In this document: positions 29,282-38,346 of the stretch, in pieces
Layout: the number at the start of each line of letters is the position of its first letter
How positions within the stretch are numbered: the first letter of the stretch is position 1
Origin: Dielma fastidiosa
GTDB taxonomy: Bacteria > Bacillota_I > Bacilli_A > Erysipelotrichales > Erysipelotrichaceae
Length of the DNA stretch: 64,000 nt
Assembly (NCBI RefSeq): GCF_000313565.1
Contig: NZ_HE578924.1
Coordinates: 338,856 to 402,855 of the forward strand
Direction of reading: 5' to 3'
Notes under the pieces: model-generated
The model's database searches: none
Seen by the model: only the letters and a program-made list of their open reading frames with translations
What the model was told of the DNA's origin: nothing
Position numbers and translations under genes: made by a program

Positions 29282-30802
29282 CTAACCTTCGATCAGCTTT
29301 GAAAAAACGTCAGCGAATTCGTCGAGCACTTCTTTGATATGTGCATTCAATTCATTACTGATATCGTGTTTTTCATTGATTTCATCCACAATTTCAGGAT
29401 GCTTTTCATGCATCATCTTAAGCATTTCGGTCTCATAATAATGGACATTCTCCACATCCACATTCTTGAGATAGCCATATTTAGCCGCAAATAAAGATAA
29501 AACCTGATCTGCGACACTCATCGGATCATACTGATTCTGTTTCAGCAATTCAGTCAATTTTGCACCGTGATCCAAGGTTGCTTTTGTTGCCGGATCAAGA
29601 TCCGAACCGAATTTAGCAAATGCCTGCAGCTCACGATACTGAGCAAGTTCCAGCTTCAAAGAACCAGATACTTTTTTCATTGCTTTAACCTGCGCTGCCG
29701 ATCCTACACGGGATACGGACAAACCGCTGTCAACTGCCGGTCTTATACCTTCATTAAACAATTCTGTCTGCAGGAAGATCTGACCATCGGTAATTGAGAT
29801 TACATTGGTTGGAATATAAGCCGAAATATCACCCGCCTGCGTCTCAATGATTGGCAGAGCGGTTAATGAACCATTGCCATATTCCTCATTCATCTTCGCT
29901 GCCCGCTCTAAAAGACGGCTGTGCAGATAGAATACATCACCTGGATAAGCTTCACGGCCCGGCGGACGTTTCAGCAGCAATGACAGTGTACGATAAGCAA
30001 CCGCATGCTTACTTAAATCATCATAAACGATCAGGACATCTTTGCCCTGTTCCATCCACTCTTCACCCATCGCGCAGCCGCTGTATGGTGCGATATACTG
30101 TAAAGGCGCCAGCTCAGAAGCCGTAGCAGCTACCACGGTCGTATAATCCATCGCGCCATGCTGACGGAGCTTTTCAACGATCTGAGCGACTGTACTGGCT
30201 TTCTGGCCAATCGCTACATAGATACAATTAATATTTTCATTTTTCTGATTGATGATCGTATCAACTGCAATTGCCGTCTTACCAGTCTGACGGTCACCGA
30301 TAATCAGCTCACGCTGACCGCGGCCGATAGGAATCATTGAGTCAATAACTTTCAAACCAGTCTGAACCGGCTGATGCACTGACTTACGCGTCATAACACC
30401 AGGTGCAACACGCTCAATCGGACGGAATTTATCCGCTTTGATTTCCGGTCCGCCGTCGATTGCCTGACCTAATGCGTTAACCACACGGCCAAGCAGATCA
30501 TCACCAACTGGAACCTCAACGATCCTGCCGGTACGCTTTACCGTATCACCTTCACTGATCAGTGTATCACTTCCCATTAAAACAGCACCGACATGTTCTT
30601 CTTCAAGATTCAGTACCATTCCATATACATCATGCGGGAATAACAGCAATTCTCCGGACATGGCATTTTCCAGCCCATGAATCAGGGCAATACCGTCACC
30701 AATCGTAATTACTGTTCCTGTTTCCGCAACTTCAAGTTCTTCATCATAGTGCATGATCTGCTCTTTGATGATTTTACTAATTTCTTCAGGTCTTAAATTC
30801 AC
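29282..30802 (-). CDS. atpA: ATP synthase F1 subunit alpha
   Basis: Non-catalytic nucleotide-binding subunit, about 506 residues, with Walker [11 protein letters not shown] and the C-terminal alpha signature [17 protein letters not shown]. The best start is GTG 30802, 6 bases after GAGGTG, giving [16 protein letters not shown], which matches the usual AtpA N-terminus. An ATG at 30820 overlapping the atpH stop by ATGA would add six residues but lacks a ribosome site. Confidence 0.97.
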   Translation of the reverse strand: MNLRPEEISKIIKEQIMHYDEELEVAETGTVITIGDGIALIHGLENAMSGELLLFPHDVYGMVLNLEEEHVGAVLMGSDTLISEGDTVKRTGRIVEVPVGDDLLGRVVNALGQAIDGGPEIKADKFRPIERVAPGVMTRKSVHQPVQTGLKVIDSMIPIGRGQRELIIGDRQTGKTAIAVDTIINQKNENINCIYVAIGQKASTVAQIVEKLRQHGAMDYTTVVAATASELAPLQYIAPYSGCAMGEEWMEQGKDVLIVYDDLSKHAVAYRTLSLLLKRPPGREAYPGDVFYLHSRLLERAAKMNEEYGNGSLTALPIIETQAGDISAYIPTNVISITDGQIFLQTELFNEGIRPAVDSGLSVSRVGSAAQVKAMKKVSGSLKLELAQYRELQAFAKFGSDLDPATKATLDHGAKLTELLKQNQYDPMSVADQVLSLFAAKYGYLKNVDVENVHYYETEMLKMMHEKHPEIVDEINEKHDISNELNAHIKEVLDEFADVFSKLIEG

Positions 30803-30816
30803 ATTCGTCACCTCAC

Positions 30817-31356
30817 TCATTGCAGCGCAGTATTGACAACTTCTTCCCTGAGACGGGCTAAACGATTAGCCGCAGAGTTATCAAGAATCTGGTCATTGAT
30901 TTTAATTCTTAGACCCGCAAGCAGTGCTTTATCCACTGACCACCTGCATTCAACTTTTTGATTCATTTTCTGTTCAAGCATTTCTGAAACACGCTTTTTC
31001 TCATTCTCATCCAATTCAACGGCACTTGCTACATAGGCAACCGCGATATGAAAATGATTATTATACAATGCTTCAAACTCCTCAACAGCATCCTTAAACT
31101 TGACAAAACGGTTCTTATCAATCATATACTTCATATAATTCAATAATAAATGATCGATATCTTTCCCATAAATTTTTTCAAGCAGTTCTTTCTTTTCCTG
31201 TTTGCGAACCTTTGGATGATTCAAAACCTTTGCCAATTCAGGCGTCATCGTTGATAAAACAACATGACACTCCTGTTTAAACTGATCCAGCTTATTGCAT
31301 TCAAGGCCGATCTCAAACAGCGCTTCACCATAACCCTTCGCTACTAACCCTGCCAT
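30817..31356 (-). CDS. atpH: ATP synthase subunit delta
   Basis: Peripheral stalk subunit (OSCP-type), 179 residues, that ties the b subunits to the top of the alpha-beta head. The N-terminal helical domain ([14 protein letters not shown]) and the C-terminal [20 protein letters not shown] segment are typical. Overlaps the end of atpF by 13 bases, with an AGGTGA site inside atpF. Confidence 0.95.
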   Translation of the reverse strand: MAGLVAKGYGEALFEIGLECNKLDQFKQECHVVLSTMTPELAKVLNHPKVRKQEKKELLEKIYGKDIDHLLLNYMKYMIDKNRFVKFKDAVEEFEALYNNHFHIAVAYVASAVELDENEKKRVSEMLEQKMNQKVECRWSVDKALLAGLRIKINDQILDNSAANRLARLREEVVNTALQ

Positions 31357-31862
31357 GGTGTTTCACCTGCATTATTGATAAAGTCATCGATATACTTCTT
31401 CTGTTCTTCATCATTTAACTCCTTGCCGACAATCTTTTCAGCCGCAAGGAAGGCAACCTCTGTGATTTCTTTCTTGATGTCTTTTTCAGCCATCATCTTT
31501 TCACGTTCAATATCACGCTGTGCCTTTTCAACAGCATTGTTCGCGTCAACACGAGCCTTGCTCAAAATTTGAGCACCTTCCTGCTTCGCGCTGAGCTTTG
31601 CCGCCTCAATAATCTCATGAGCTTCTTTCTTAGCTCCTTTTAATTGTTGAGCATACTGCTGTTTAAATGCTTCACCTTCCGCGTGTGCCTGCTGGCCGCT
31701 GGCAATTTCATCGGCAATCAATTTCTGACGGCGGTCAAAATACCCCAGCACCTGAGGCCAGAAAAAATGTTTAGCAAGCAGACAGATCAGCACAGTAGAA
31801 ATCAGAACGAGTATCATATCTATGACATTCAGACGCAGATAGTTATCAATATTAATATTCAT
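31344..31862 (-). CDS. atpF: ATP synthase F0 subunit b
   Basis: Membrane-anchored stator stalk, 172 residues. One membrane helix (~15-35), the short FFWPQVLGYFDRRQKLIADEI turn typical of b subunits, then a long charged coiled coil rich in Ala, Glu and Lys. Start behind AAGGAGGG. Second stalk gene copy is not present, so the stalk should be a homodimer. Confidence 0.96.
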   Translation of the reverse strand: MNINIDNYLRLNVIDMILVLISTVLICLLAKHFFWPQVLGYFDRRQKLIADEIASGQQAHAEGEAFKQQYAQQLKGAKKEAHEIIEAAKLSAKQEGAQILSKARVDANNAVEKAQRDIEREKMMAEKDIKKEITEVAFLAAEKIVGKELNDEEQKKYIDDFINNAGETPWQG

Positions 31863-31896
31863 GATACCCTCCTTTTCTTAATTTTCACTACCTAGA

Positions 31897-32157
<261 letters not shown>

Positions 32158-32166
32158 CTATAGCTT

Positions 32167-32883
32167 TTAGTCTTCTTCCGGGAAAGCCTGTCCCAAGAAA
32201 AAGGTTGATAAAGTGAAAAAGATGTAAGTCTGAATGCATCCTGAGAAAATATCAAAATACATATGTAGAAATGGTGTAACAATGAACAACGAAACGCCTA
32301 ATCCTGTAAACAGATTGTTTAACACCGCAAACAAACTGTAAATCAGCGTCATGATGATCGTTCCTCCAAGCATATTACCGAACAGACGCAATGAGAGCGA
32401 AAGCGGGAATACGCAGTCACCAAGAATATTCAATGGTGTCAGAATCCAGATAGGCTCGGTCCATCCCTTAAGATGACCCAAAATCCCCTGTTCCTTAAAG
32501 GCGGTGAACTGAATCACACAGAACATGATTACGGCAAGTGTTGCATTGACGCTTAAGTTGGATGTCGGTGCCTGTACACCTAACAGGCTGCTCAGATTTG
32601 AAAGCAGCATGATAATAATCATGGTTCCATATAATGGAAGGAACTTTCGCGTCCGTTTACCGAGGCTGTTGTTTACGATCCAGATCACTAACTGCACAGC
32701 CGCTTCCGCAACCAGCAAAACGCCATGCGGTGCCTGTGAAGCGTCAGCCTTCTTGAACTTGCTGCCAAGTACGACCATCAGTACAGCTACAATCGTACAG
32801 ATCGCCAGCCAGACTAAGATTGAAACATGAATCTGAATCTCAAGCGAACCGATCGTAAGCAATATGCCATCAAAATTCTCCAA
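32167..32883 (-). CDS. atpB: ATP synthase F0 subunit a
   Basis: Stator channel subunit of 238 residues with five or six membrane helices. The essential arginine is in SLSLRLFGNMLGG, next to the c-ring interface. The N-terminus begins MENFDGILLTIGSLEIQI. It begins immediately after atpI (adjacent coordinates) and is followed by atpE after 21 bases. Confidence 0.96.
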   Translation of the reverse strand: MENFDGILLTIGSLEIQIHVSILVWLAICTIVAVLMVVLGSKFKKADASQAPHGVLLVAEAAVQLVIWIVNNSLGKRTRKFLPLYGTMIIIMLLSNLSSLLGVQAPTSNLSVNATLAVIMFCVIQFTAFKEQGILGHLKGWTEPIWILTPLNILGDCVFPLSLSLRLFGNMLGGTIIMTLIYSLFAVLNNLFTGLGVSLFIVTPFLHMYFDIFSGCIQTYIFFTLSTFFLGQAFPEED

Positions 32884-33246
32884 CTATTTCACCTCCTTGT
32901 CCGCAAAAAAGCGGGTATAGATTAAAATTGCTGCCTTGTTGCAAAGGAAACCAGCTAACAGCGCGAATATATTAAAACCCCGCCAATAGCTGACGCCGAA
33001 AATCAGCGCATAGATCATATAGCGCAGCAGATAGTTCGCGCGGGCACTTCGGCCGGCACTTGGCCCATTGATTTTATAAGCCATTTTAACTACCATGTTG
33101 AAGCCGATGATCGATACCAATGCACCAATCGCAATTCCACCTGTAATCGATGCTTCTTTAAAAATAAGCGAGAGTACAATCAGGACTCCGGCTAAAAGCA
33201 ATGTCAGCTTGCGTATCTGATAGGCCAGTATGGTTTTTTCATCCAT
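32884..33246 (-). CDS. atpI: ATP synthase subunit I (AtpI)
   Basis: Four-helix membrane protein of 120 residues preceding atpB. AtpI is thought to help assemble the c-ring. The position and the pattern (two helix pairs, GGIAIGALVSIIGFNMVVKM) fit the family. It overlaps atpZ by 8 bases. Confidence 0.85.
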   Translation of the reverse strand: MDEKTILAYQIRKLTLLLAGVLIVLSLIFKEASITGGIAIGALVSIIGFNMVVKMAYKINGPSAGRSARANYLLRYMIYALIFGVSYWRGFNIFALLAGFLCNKAAILIYTRFFADKEVK

Positions 33247-33427
33247 TTTTTGAAGTCTCCCTTATTAATAAATACAAACTGCCAAACAGCACATAAAGCA
33301 GCAGCGCAATCATGATCCATGGTGTCGTATGTAATTGTTCATCAACCCATTTACCAAAAAATATCGCAAAGATACTTCCCACAACGATCCGTGTGACAAA
33401 GCGCGTCGCCTTATGATAGCCATTCAT
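33239..33427 (-). CDS. atpZ: AtpZ-like small membrane protein
   Basis: Two membrane helices in 62 residues with the family turn FGKWVDEQLHTTPWIM. AtpZ proteins accompany atpI in Firmicutes and have been linked to Mg2+ or Ca2+ transport and F0 assembly. The start overlaps the upp stop (TAATG), so the two are translationally coupled. Confidence 0.8.
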   Translation of the reverse strand: MNGYHKATRFVTRIVVGSIFAIFFGKWVDEQLHTTPWIMIALLLYVLFGSLYLLIRETSKNG

Positions 33428-34047
33428 TATTTTGTACCAAAGATACGGTCGCCGGCATCACCAAGACCTGGTACGATATAACCTTTTTCATTCAGCTTAT
33501 CATCCAATGCCGCTAGATAAATATCAACATCCGGATGCTGCGCCTCAACAGCTTTAACACCTTCCGGTGCGCCAACCAGACAAACCAGGCGAATATTCTT
33601 CGCGCCCTGACGTTTTACCATGGTGATTGCCGCATTCGCGCTGCCGCCGGTCGCCAGCATTGGGTCAACAATCATCACAACTGCATCATCCATGCATTTT
33701 GGATATTTCGCAAAATATTCATGTGGTTCAAGCGTCTCTTCATCACGATACAATCCGATATGTGCTACCTTTACCGTCGGCACCAGATCGCAGATACCAT
33801 TAACCATACCCAGTCCCGCACGCAGAATTGGCACTAAAACAATATCTGTTGCCAATGTCTTGGTATGACAGTCACCCATCGGTGTTTCCACAACCACATC
33901 ACGGGTTGGAACATCACGGGTAATTTCATACGCCATCAAACCGGCAATCTCGTCAAGATTCTGACGAAAATCTTTGGTAGACGTATCCTTCGACCGCATG
34001 ATAGCCAGTTTATGCGTAATCAAAGGGTGTTCTAAAACATGTAACAT
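33427..34047 (-). CDS. upp: Uracil phosphoribosyltransferase
   Basis: Pyrimidine salvage enzyme that makes UMP from uracil and PRPP, 206 residues. The PRPP loop [11 protein letters not shown] and the C-terminal uracil-binding [12 protein letters not shown] are intact. Start behind GGAGGAAA. As in B. subtilis it stands directly before the ATP synthase operon and is coupled to atpZ by TAATG; an extended -10 lies 45 bases upstream, so upp leads the transcript. Confidence 0.97.
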   Translation of the reverse strand: MLHVLEHPLITHKLAIMRSKDTSTKDFRQNLDEIAGLMAYEITRDVPTRDVVVETPMGDCHTKTLATDIVLVPILRAGLGMVNGICDLVPTVKVAHIGLYRDEETLEPHEYFAKYPKCMDDAVVMIVDPMLATGGSANAAITMVKRQGAKNIRLVCLVGAPEGVKAVEAQHPDVDIYLAALDDKLNEKGYIVPGLGDAGDRIFGTK

Positions 34048-34091
34048 ACGTTTCCTCCATTACTGTGGATCACAGCCACTAATTCTTGATA

Positions 34092-34100
34092 AGTATACCA
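34092..34100 (-). promoter_or_regulatory. Extended -10 promoter of upp-atp
   Basis: Minus-strand TGGTATACT is a good extended -10, 45 bases before the upp start; the -35 is poor. Confidence 0.5.
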
Positions 34101-34432
34101 TTTCTGACACCAAATGAGTAGCCCGTTTGCTAATTTTTTTAGCCATTTTCACAAACTATAAAAGGAGTTCAACTCACTGCTTTTAAGCAGTTGCCTAGGC
34201 AGTCACTTATATAAAGCGCATACATCAAGCATAAGTGTTCCTAAGTAACCTTTTTCATCTTGTGATAATAGTAATATTTTTAACAACCGCCATTCAGCAT
34301 AGAAAAATATACTTACTAACAGCCTCAGCAGTTCTGTCAGATATAATTATACCCTTAAAATTGAATCTTGTATTTACACAAAATCAATTTTCTGTCTAAA
34401 TTGCATAATTGGGATTTCCATGGTCATGAATA

Positions 34433-34462
34433 TTGACAAATTAGCCGATAATTCCCTATATT
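34433..34462 (+). promoter_or_regulatory. Plus-strand promoter antisense to the lysR-type gene
   Basis: TTGACA (34433-34438) and TATATT (34457-34462) with an 18-base spacer. It fires into the 3' end of the convergent lysR-type gene, with no plus-strand gene for the next 1 kb, so any product would be antisense. Confidence 0.45.
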
Positions 34463-34485
34463 ATGACTATGTTTAACGATAATTT

Positions 34486-35358
34486 TTATGCTTTCCCAAG
34501 CATCGTGTAGATTTCATGATATATGTCCTTATATATACTGTTTTTACGCCAGATAAAATTAAATTCATGAGTTGCGGAAAAATCATTTAATGTGATTTCC
34601 CGTAAGATTCCCTGATCCAATTCCTGCTGAACCACCGGCTGATAAAAGAATGATATACCGGCTCCCGCGCAAACCATCTTCTTAATTGTATTCAGGTTGC
34701 CGATTTCAACCTTATGTGAAAAATCATTCAGTGTCAGATTTTTCTCTTTCAGCTTCCGCTCCAGCATTTCACGTGTTCCTGAACCAGCTTCACGGACAAG
34801 CAGTCTTTCATTCAGCAGATCAGCCATTGATTTTGCAGAGCATTGAGTATCATAGGCGCAAACCGGCAGAAATCGCTCACAGCTATATACGATGCTGTCA
34901 TAGGAGGATTTTGCAAAGAAGCCTTCAACAATCGCAAAATCAATATCTCCATCATCCAGCATTTGAATCAGCTTTGCTGTATTGGTAACAAACATGCGTA
35001 TTTCCGCGTCAGGTTCACGTTCTAAAACCTTCAGCAAGACCTTCGGCATGATATATTCCCCAATCGTCAGGGTAGCTCCGAAATGCAGAACTCTTTTTGA
35101 GGTTTGCTGATGAATCATTTCAATCAGCTTCTGCGCGTCATGACGCATCGTAGTAGCCGCCTGCCGAAACATCATGCCAGCCTCACTCAGTATCAGCTGT
35201 TTGCCTTCATAGCTGATAAGCCGGGTACCTACCTGAGCCTCCAAAGCTCGAATATGCTGAGAGACTGCCGGCTGGGTAATATGCAGCAGCTGAGCCGCCT
35301 TTGTGTAATTCATGGTTTCACAGACAACTAAAAAGGTTTCAACTTTAACGTCTAACAT
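34486..35358 (-). CDS. LysR-family transcriptional regulator
   Basis: 290-residue LysR protein. The N-terminal winged helix-turn-helix reads NYTKAAQLLHITQPAVSQHIRALE; the remainder is the two-lobed effector domain (AGSGTREMLERKL, VEIGNLNTIKKMVCAGAGISF). It is divergent from the flavoprotein reductase at 35502, with a shared 143-base region containing an operator-like palindrome, the standard layout of a LysR regulator and its target. The effector is unknown; the relative CysB/CysL-type effector domain binds small anions or acids. Confidence 0.93.
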   Translation of the reverse strand: MLDVKVETFLVVCETMNYTKAAQLLHITQPAVSQHIRALEAQVGTRLISYEGKQLILSEAGMMFRQAATTMRHDAQKLIEMIHQQTSKRVLHFGATLTIGEYIMPKVLLKVLEREPDAEIRMFVTNTAKLIQMLDDGDIDFAIVEGFFAKSSYDSIVYSCERFLPVCAYDTQCSAKSMADLLNERLLVREAGSGTREMLERKLKEKNLTLNDFSHKVEIGNLNTIKKMVCAGAGISFFYQPVVQQELDQGILREITLNDFSATHEFNFIWRKNSIYKDIYHEIYTMLGKA

Positions 35359-35396
35359 AAAATCACCTCACATTAAGTATAACTTATTTTTTATCT

Positions 35397-35411
35397 ATAA
35401 GATATTCTTAT
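35397..35411. promoter_or_regulatory. Operator-like palindrome between lysR and reductase
   Basis: Perfect 6-3-6 palindrome ATAAGA-TAT-TCTTAT, within the T-N11-A spacing of LysR boxes, located about 20 bases upstream of the reductase -35. Confidence 0.6.
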
Positions 35412-35432
35412 CGTTAAATAAGTAATCATAAT

Positions 35433-35461
35433 TTTACATAATGTTTTAGGCTTGATAATAT
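35433..35461 (+). promoter_or_regulatory. Promoter of the first flavin reductase
   Basis: TTTACA (35433-35438) and TAATAT (35456-35461), 17-base spacer. A 7-bp hairpin with a T run (35469-35488) sits in the short leader just before the ribosome site and could act as an attenuator. Confidence 0.55.
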
Positions 35462-35501
35462 ATTAACTAAAAGGTCAGGAACCTTTTTCTTGGAGGGAAA
35501 T

Positions 35502-37226
35502 ATGAACAACAAATTTGTAAAGGCAAGTCTTGCCGGCTTAATGGCTGTAAGTCTTGGCGCTTGTTCCAGCAGCAATGCTCCGGTTGACAACAAAGAACCA
35601 GAAACAGCAGCTGGCACATTTGAAGCGAAAGCTTCAGGCTACGGTGGTGAACTGAATCTGACAGTTACCATTGACAACAATGTTATTACAGATATCGCAT
35701 TAGGTGAAAACCATGAAACAAATGTCGTTATCGACCGCGCATTCCCAATTATCAGGGATCGTATTTTAGAAGCTAATTCACCTGTCGTTGACAGCGTGAG
35801 TGCCGCTACATTCTCATCTTTCGCAGTAAAGAGCGCTGTAGCTGACGCAATGAAACAGGCTGGCATGGAGGTTGAGGCAATCACCATGACAACTGCAGGC
35901 CCAGCTAAAGAGGCTAAAACGATCGAAGATGTAAATGCTGATATCGTAGTTGTCGGCGGCGGTCCTTCTGGATTGGCTGCAGCAATTACGGCTAAAGAAG
36001 CAAATCCCGATGCGAATGTTATTCTGGTAGAAAAATTTGATATTCTGAGCGGTAATGGTAAGTTCGATATGAACTTCTATGACCTGATTAATTCTGAAGC
36101 ACAAAAAGCAGCAGGTACAGAACGCTACACTGAAAATGCTGTGGAAAACTTCATTGAAGATATGAAGGATGCCGGTGATACAGCTGAGCGTCTGCAGGTA
36201 TGGGCTGAGCAGGAAGCACAGCTTGATGCATGGCTGAGAGGCATGGGTGTTGAACTTGATTACAACTATGGCAGTACAAACCACATGGCTAAAGAAGACC
36301 AATATGCCGGTGAGGTTGTACAAGCTGGTTTAGAAAAACGCGCACAAGCATTAAATATTGATATCCGCACCGGTACTAAGGGTAATGACTTAATCATGGA
36401 AAACGGTGAATGTAAAGGTGTTATGGTTACTAACAACAACAATGAAAGCTATAACATTCTGGCAGCTGCAACAATCATCGCAACCGGCGGCTTCTGTTCT
36501 AACAAGGAATTGGTTGCTGAATACGCTCCTGGTTATGAAGTATTAAATACATCAAATCAATTAGGTACTACAGGTGATTTCGTAAAAGTATTTGAAAAGA
36601 ATGGTTTCGCAATGGAGAACATGGACATGGTTCGTGTATTCCCATTAATTATTTCTGTACGCCGTGATTTAACTGGCGGTGCCGATCAATTCATTCTTGT
36701 TAATAAAGAAGGTAATCGTTTCATCGCTGAAAGTGCCGGCGGTATTAAATTAGGTACAACAATCCAAGCTCAGAGCGATGGTGCAGCTTATTATATCACT
36801 GACCAATCAGGCTATGATTCTTTCTATCGTATCAGAAAGCACGTTAATGCTGGTTATTATGTAACAGGTCAGACAATGGCTGAAATTGCTGAACAATTAG
36901 GTATTGATGCTGAACAATTACAAGCAACTTTTGACAGCTTCAACGCAGCGGCGGCAGCTGGCGAAAATGATGAATTCTCAGGTCAGCCTGAAAATCGTCC
37001 TATGGATGCTCAGGGGCCTTATTACGCAGTACGTGTTGAATCAGCAAATCATATGACTAAGGGCGGTGTCGTTGCAAACGAAAAAGCTCAGGTACTTTAT
37101 GAAGATGGTTCAGTTGTAAAAGGACTGTACGCTTCTGGTGAAGTTACATGGCAGTCAGGCGGTTATTCACAGTCAGTTTCATTCGGTCGTGTGGCTGGTG
37201 AAAATGCTGCGGCTAGTTTAGAATAA
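35502..37226 (+). CDS. Extracellular FMN/FAD reductase (fumarate-reductase-like lipoprotein)
   Basis: 574-residue surface lipoprotein (lipobox SLGAC, Cys21). Residues ~45-120 are an FMN-binding domain whose flavinylation motif reads DSVSAATFSS, Thr103 being the likely ApbE-linked residue (SAAT instead of the usual S/T-G-A-T). Residues ~145-574 are a FAD-binding fumarate/urocanate-reductase fold with GGGPSG (152-157) and the C-terminal GLYASGEVTW. The substrate site HHTMGG of fumarate reductases is HMTKGG here, so fumarate is unlikely to be the acceptor. The ATG 35502 follows GGAGGG. Probably a terminal reductase using an electron acceptor outside the cell. Confidence 0.9.
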   Translation: MNNKFVKASLAGLMAVSLGACSSSNAPVDNKEPETAAGTFEAKASGYGGELNLTVTIDNNVITDIALGENHETNVVIDRAFPIIRDRILEANSPVVDSVSAATFSSFAVKSAVADAMKQAGMEVEAITMTTAGPAKEAKTIEDVNADIVVVGGGPSGLAAAITAKEANPDANVILVEKFDILSGNGKFDMNFYDLINSEAQKAAGTERYTENAVENFIEDMKDAGDTAERLQVWAEQEAQLDAWLRGMGVELDYNYGSTNHMAKEDQYAGEVVQAGLEKRAQALNIDIRTGTKGNDLIMENGECKGVMVTNNNNESYNILAAATIIATGGFCSNKELVAEYAPGYEVLNTSNQLGTTGDFVKVFEKNGFAMENMDMVRVFPLIISVRRDLTGGADQFILVNKEGNRFIAESAGGIKLGTTIQAQSDGAAYYITDQSGYDSFYRIRKHVNAGYYVTGQTMAEIAEQLGIDAEQLQATFDSFNAAAAAGENDEFSGQPENRPMDAQGPYYAVRVESANHMTKGGVVANEKAQVLYEDGSVVKGLYASGEVTWQSGGYSQSVSFGRVAGENAAASLE

Positions 37227-37240
37227 GAATAGATAAATTA

Positions 37241-37285
37241 AAAATCTGTGATTCAGCTAAAATACGCGAAAGTCACAGATTTTTT
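37241..37285 (+). terminator. Terminator of the first flavin reductase
   Basis: Eleven-bp stem AAAATCTGTGA / TCACAGATTTT, 21-base loop, six-T tail. Confidence 0.85.
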
Positions 37286-37390
37286 CATGTTTATAAAAAT
37301 TTAAATGATTCATAATTCCGTTCAGCTAACTTGCTTGATTACTAGCAATGCACTCTCAAGCGCTGTCATAAAATAGCTTAAAGATAAGGA

Positions 37391-37777
37391 TTATTCCTGA
37401 TCCTCTGATCCAAAAAGTGTTGGTGTAAAGGAAACGCGTTTAAACTCAATCACCTCTTCACGATAATCCGGCAAATAATAATAAAAATGATCCTCATCGG
37501 TAACAACCATCGTATCTGTATGATCACCTTGTATCAGGTAGACATTAGCTTTTCGCCAATTACCTTGATCAACCAAAGTATTGACCTCATAAAAGTAATA
37601 ATTATTATCGCGGTCAAACACAAAATAGATAAGATTATCATTTATTTCAGTTTGATTTGAATAAGTACCTAAAAGCGGATATACTTTATCGCTTTTTTCA
37701 CTCATGTACATAGAAAGCAAACCTAAATTACATAGCACTAAAACAATTATCGCTGATATTAGCCATTTATTCTTCAT
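37391..37777 (-). CDS. Hypothetical membrane-anchored protein
   Basis: 128 residues from ATG 37777, which follows a GGGGGAAC ribosome site. One N-terminal helix (KNKWLISAIIVLVLCNLGLLSMYM) anchors a small polar domain rich in aromatic residues (YFVFDRDNNYYFYEVN, HFYYYLPDYREEV), facing outside. No family recognised. It lies 29 bases after the DUF3788 gene, possibly co-transcribed. Confidence 0.65.
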   Translation of the reverse strand: MKNKWLISAIIVLVLCNLGLLSMYMSEKSDKVYPLLGTYSNQTEINDNLIYFVFDRDNNYYFYEVNTLVDQGNWRKANVYLIQGDHTDTMVVTDEDHFYYYLPDYREEVIEFKRVSFTPTLFGSEDQE

Positions 37778-37806
37778 AATTGTTCCCCCAATATTACGCT
37801 GGCTGC

Positions 37807-38220
37807 TTATTTCCCACACTTAACCGCCAGCAATTGCTGAATATCCTCAAAATTCTCCAAATTTGTAACCTGATAATGGACCCAGCCGCCATCATTGCAT
37901 GGATATTTATTATCTATACAGACTTGCGTATCCTTCCGCACCTGATCATAAACAGCATCAAACTGTTTATTTGTTAAGCGTAACATTACCGTAAATGCAT
38001 CTTTTTCCGCAAATACATTACATATTAATTTCTGTTTAATTTTATGCGCTACTCCCCAGCCGTAATTATTGCCGTAAGGAAAAACAATCTTTTCCTCAGT
38101 GTTGTAAGTTTCATGCAGCCATTGATTCAGTTTTGTAAATAATTCTGCGTTGCTGCCGCAGGTGGCCCTCATTTCATCCATCGTTGGCATTACTTGTTTA
38201 TTAAGCATTCGCTCGCCCAT
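37807..38220 (-). CDS. DUF3788-like protein
   Basis: 137 residues. The N-terminus MGERMLNKQVMPTMDEM and the central FPYGNNYGWGVAHKIK plus KDAFTVMLRLTNKQFD follow the DUF3788 pattern, a family of unknown function seen as small single-domain cytoplasmic proteins in Firmicutes and Bacteroidetes. ATG 38220 lies 8 bases after AGGAGG; the in-frame ATG at 38244 lies upstream of that site and is less likely. Confidence 0.7.
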   Translation of the reverse strand: MGERMLNKQVMPTMDEMRATCGSNAELFTKLNQWLHETYNTEEKIVFPYGNNYGWGVAHKIKQKLICNVFAEKDAFTVMLRLTNKQFDAVYDQVRKDTQVCIDNKYPCNDGGWVHYQVTNLENFEDIQQLLAVKCGK

Positions 38221-38314
38221 GTTAACTACCTCCTGCTTTATCATTAATTGATCTACTATCAGTTTAATTGATTTTATGGTTTATGTCAAAGCATCCTCAG
38301 CTCAATAGATCAAA

Positions 38315-38339
38315 TAAAAAGGCACTCTGTCGAGTACCT
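38315..38339 (-). terminator. Terminator of the second flavin reductase
   Basis: Minus-strand stem AGGTACTC / GAGTGCCT with a GACA loop and a five-T tail directly after the stop. Confidence 0.8.
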
Positions 38340-38346
38340 ATTCAGC

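Larger units (their letters stand above)
34048..34485. other. Intergenic region between upp and the lysR-type gene
   Basis: 438 AT-rich bases without a convincing gene. It holds the upp promoter at its left end and a near-consensus plus-strand promoter at its right end. In between there are short palindromes (around 34176-34192, ACTGCTT-type stem, and TGCCTAGGCA at about 34192) of unknown meaning. No riboswitch or RNA family was recognised. Confidence 0.6.

Noticed and set aside
34048..34485. Small RNA or tRNA in the 438-base gap
   Set aside because: Short palindromes occur, but no cloverleaf, terminator-ended transcript or known RNA motif could be traced.
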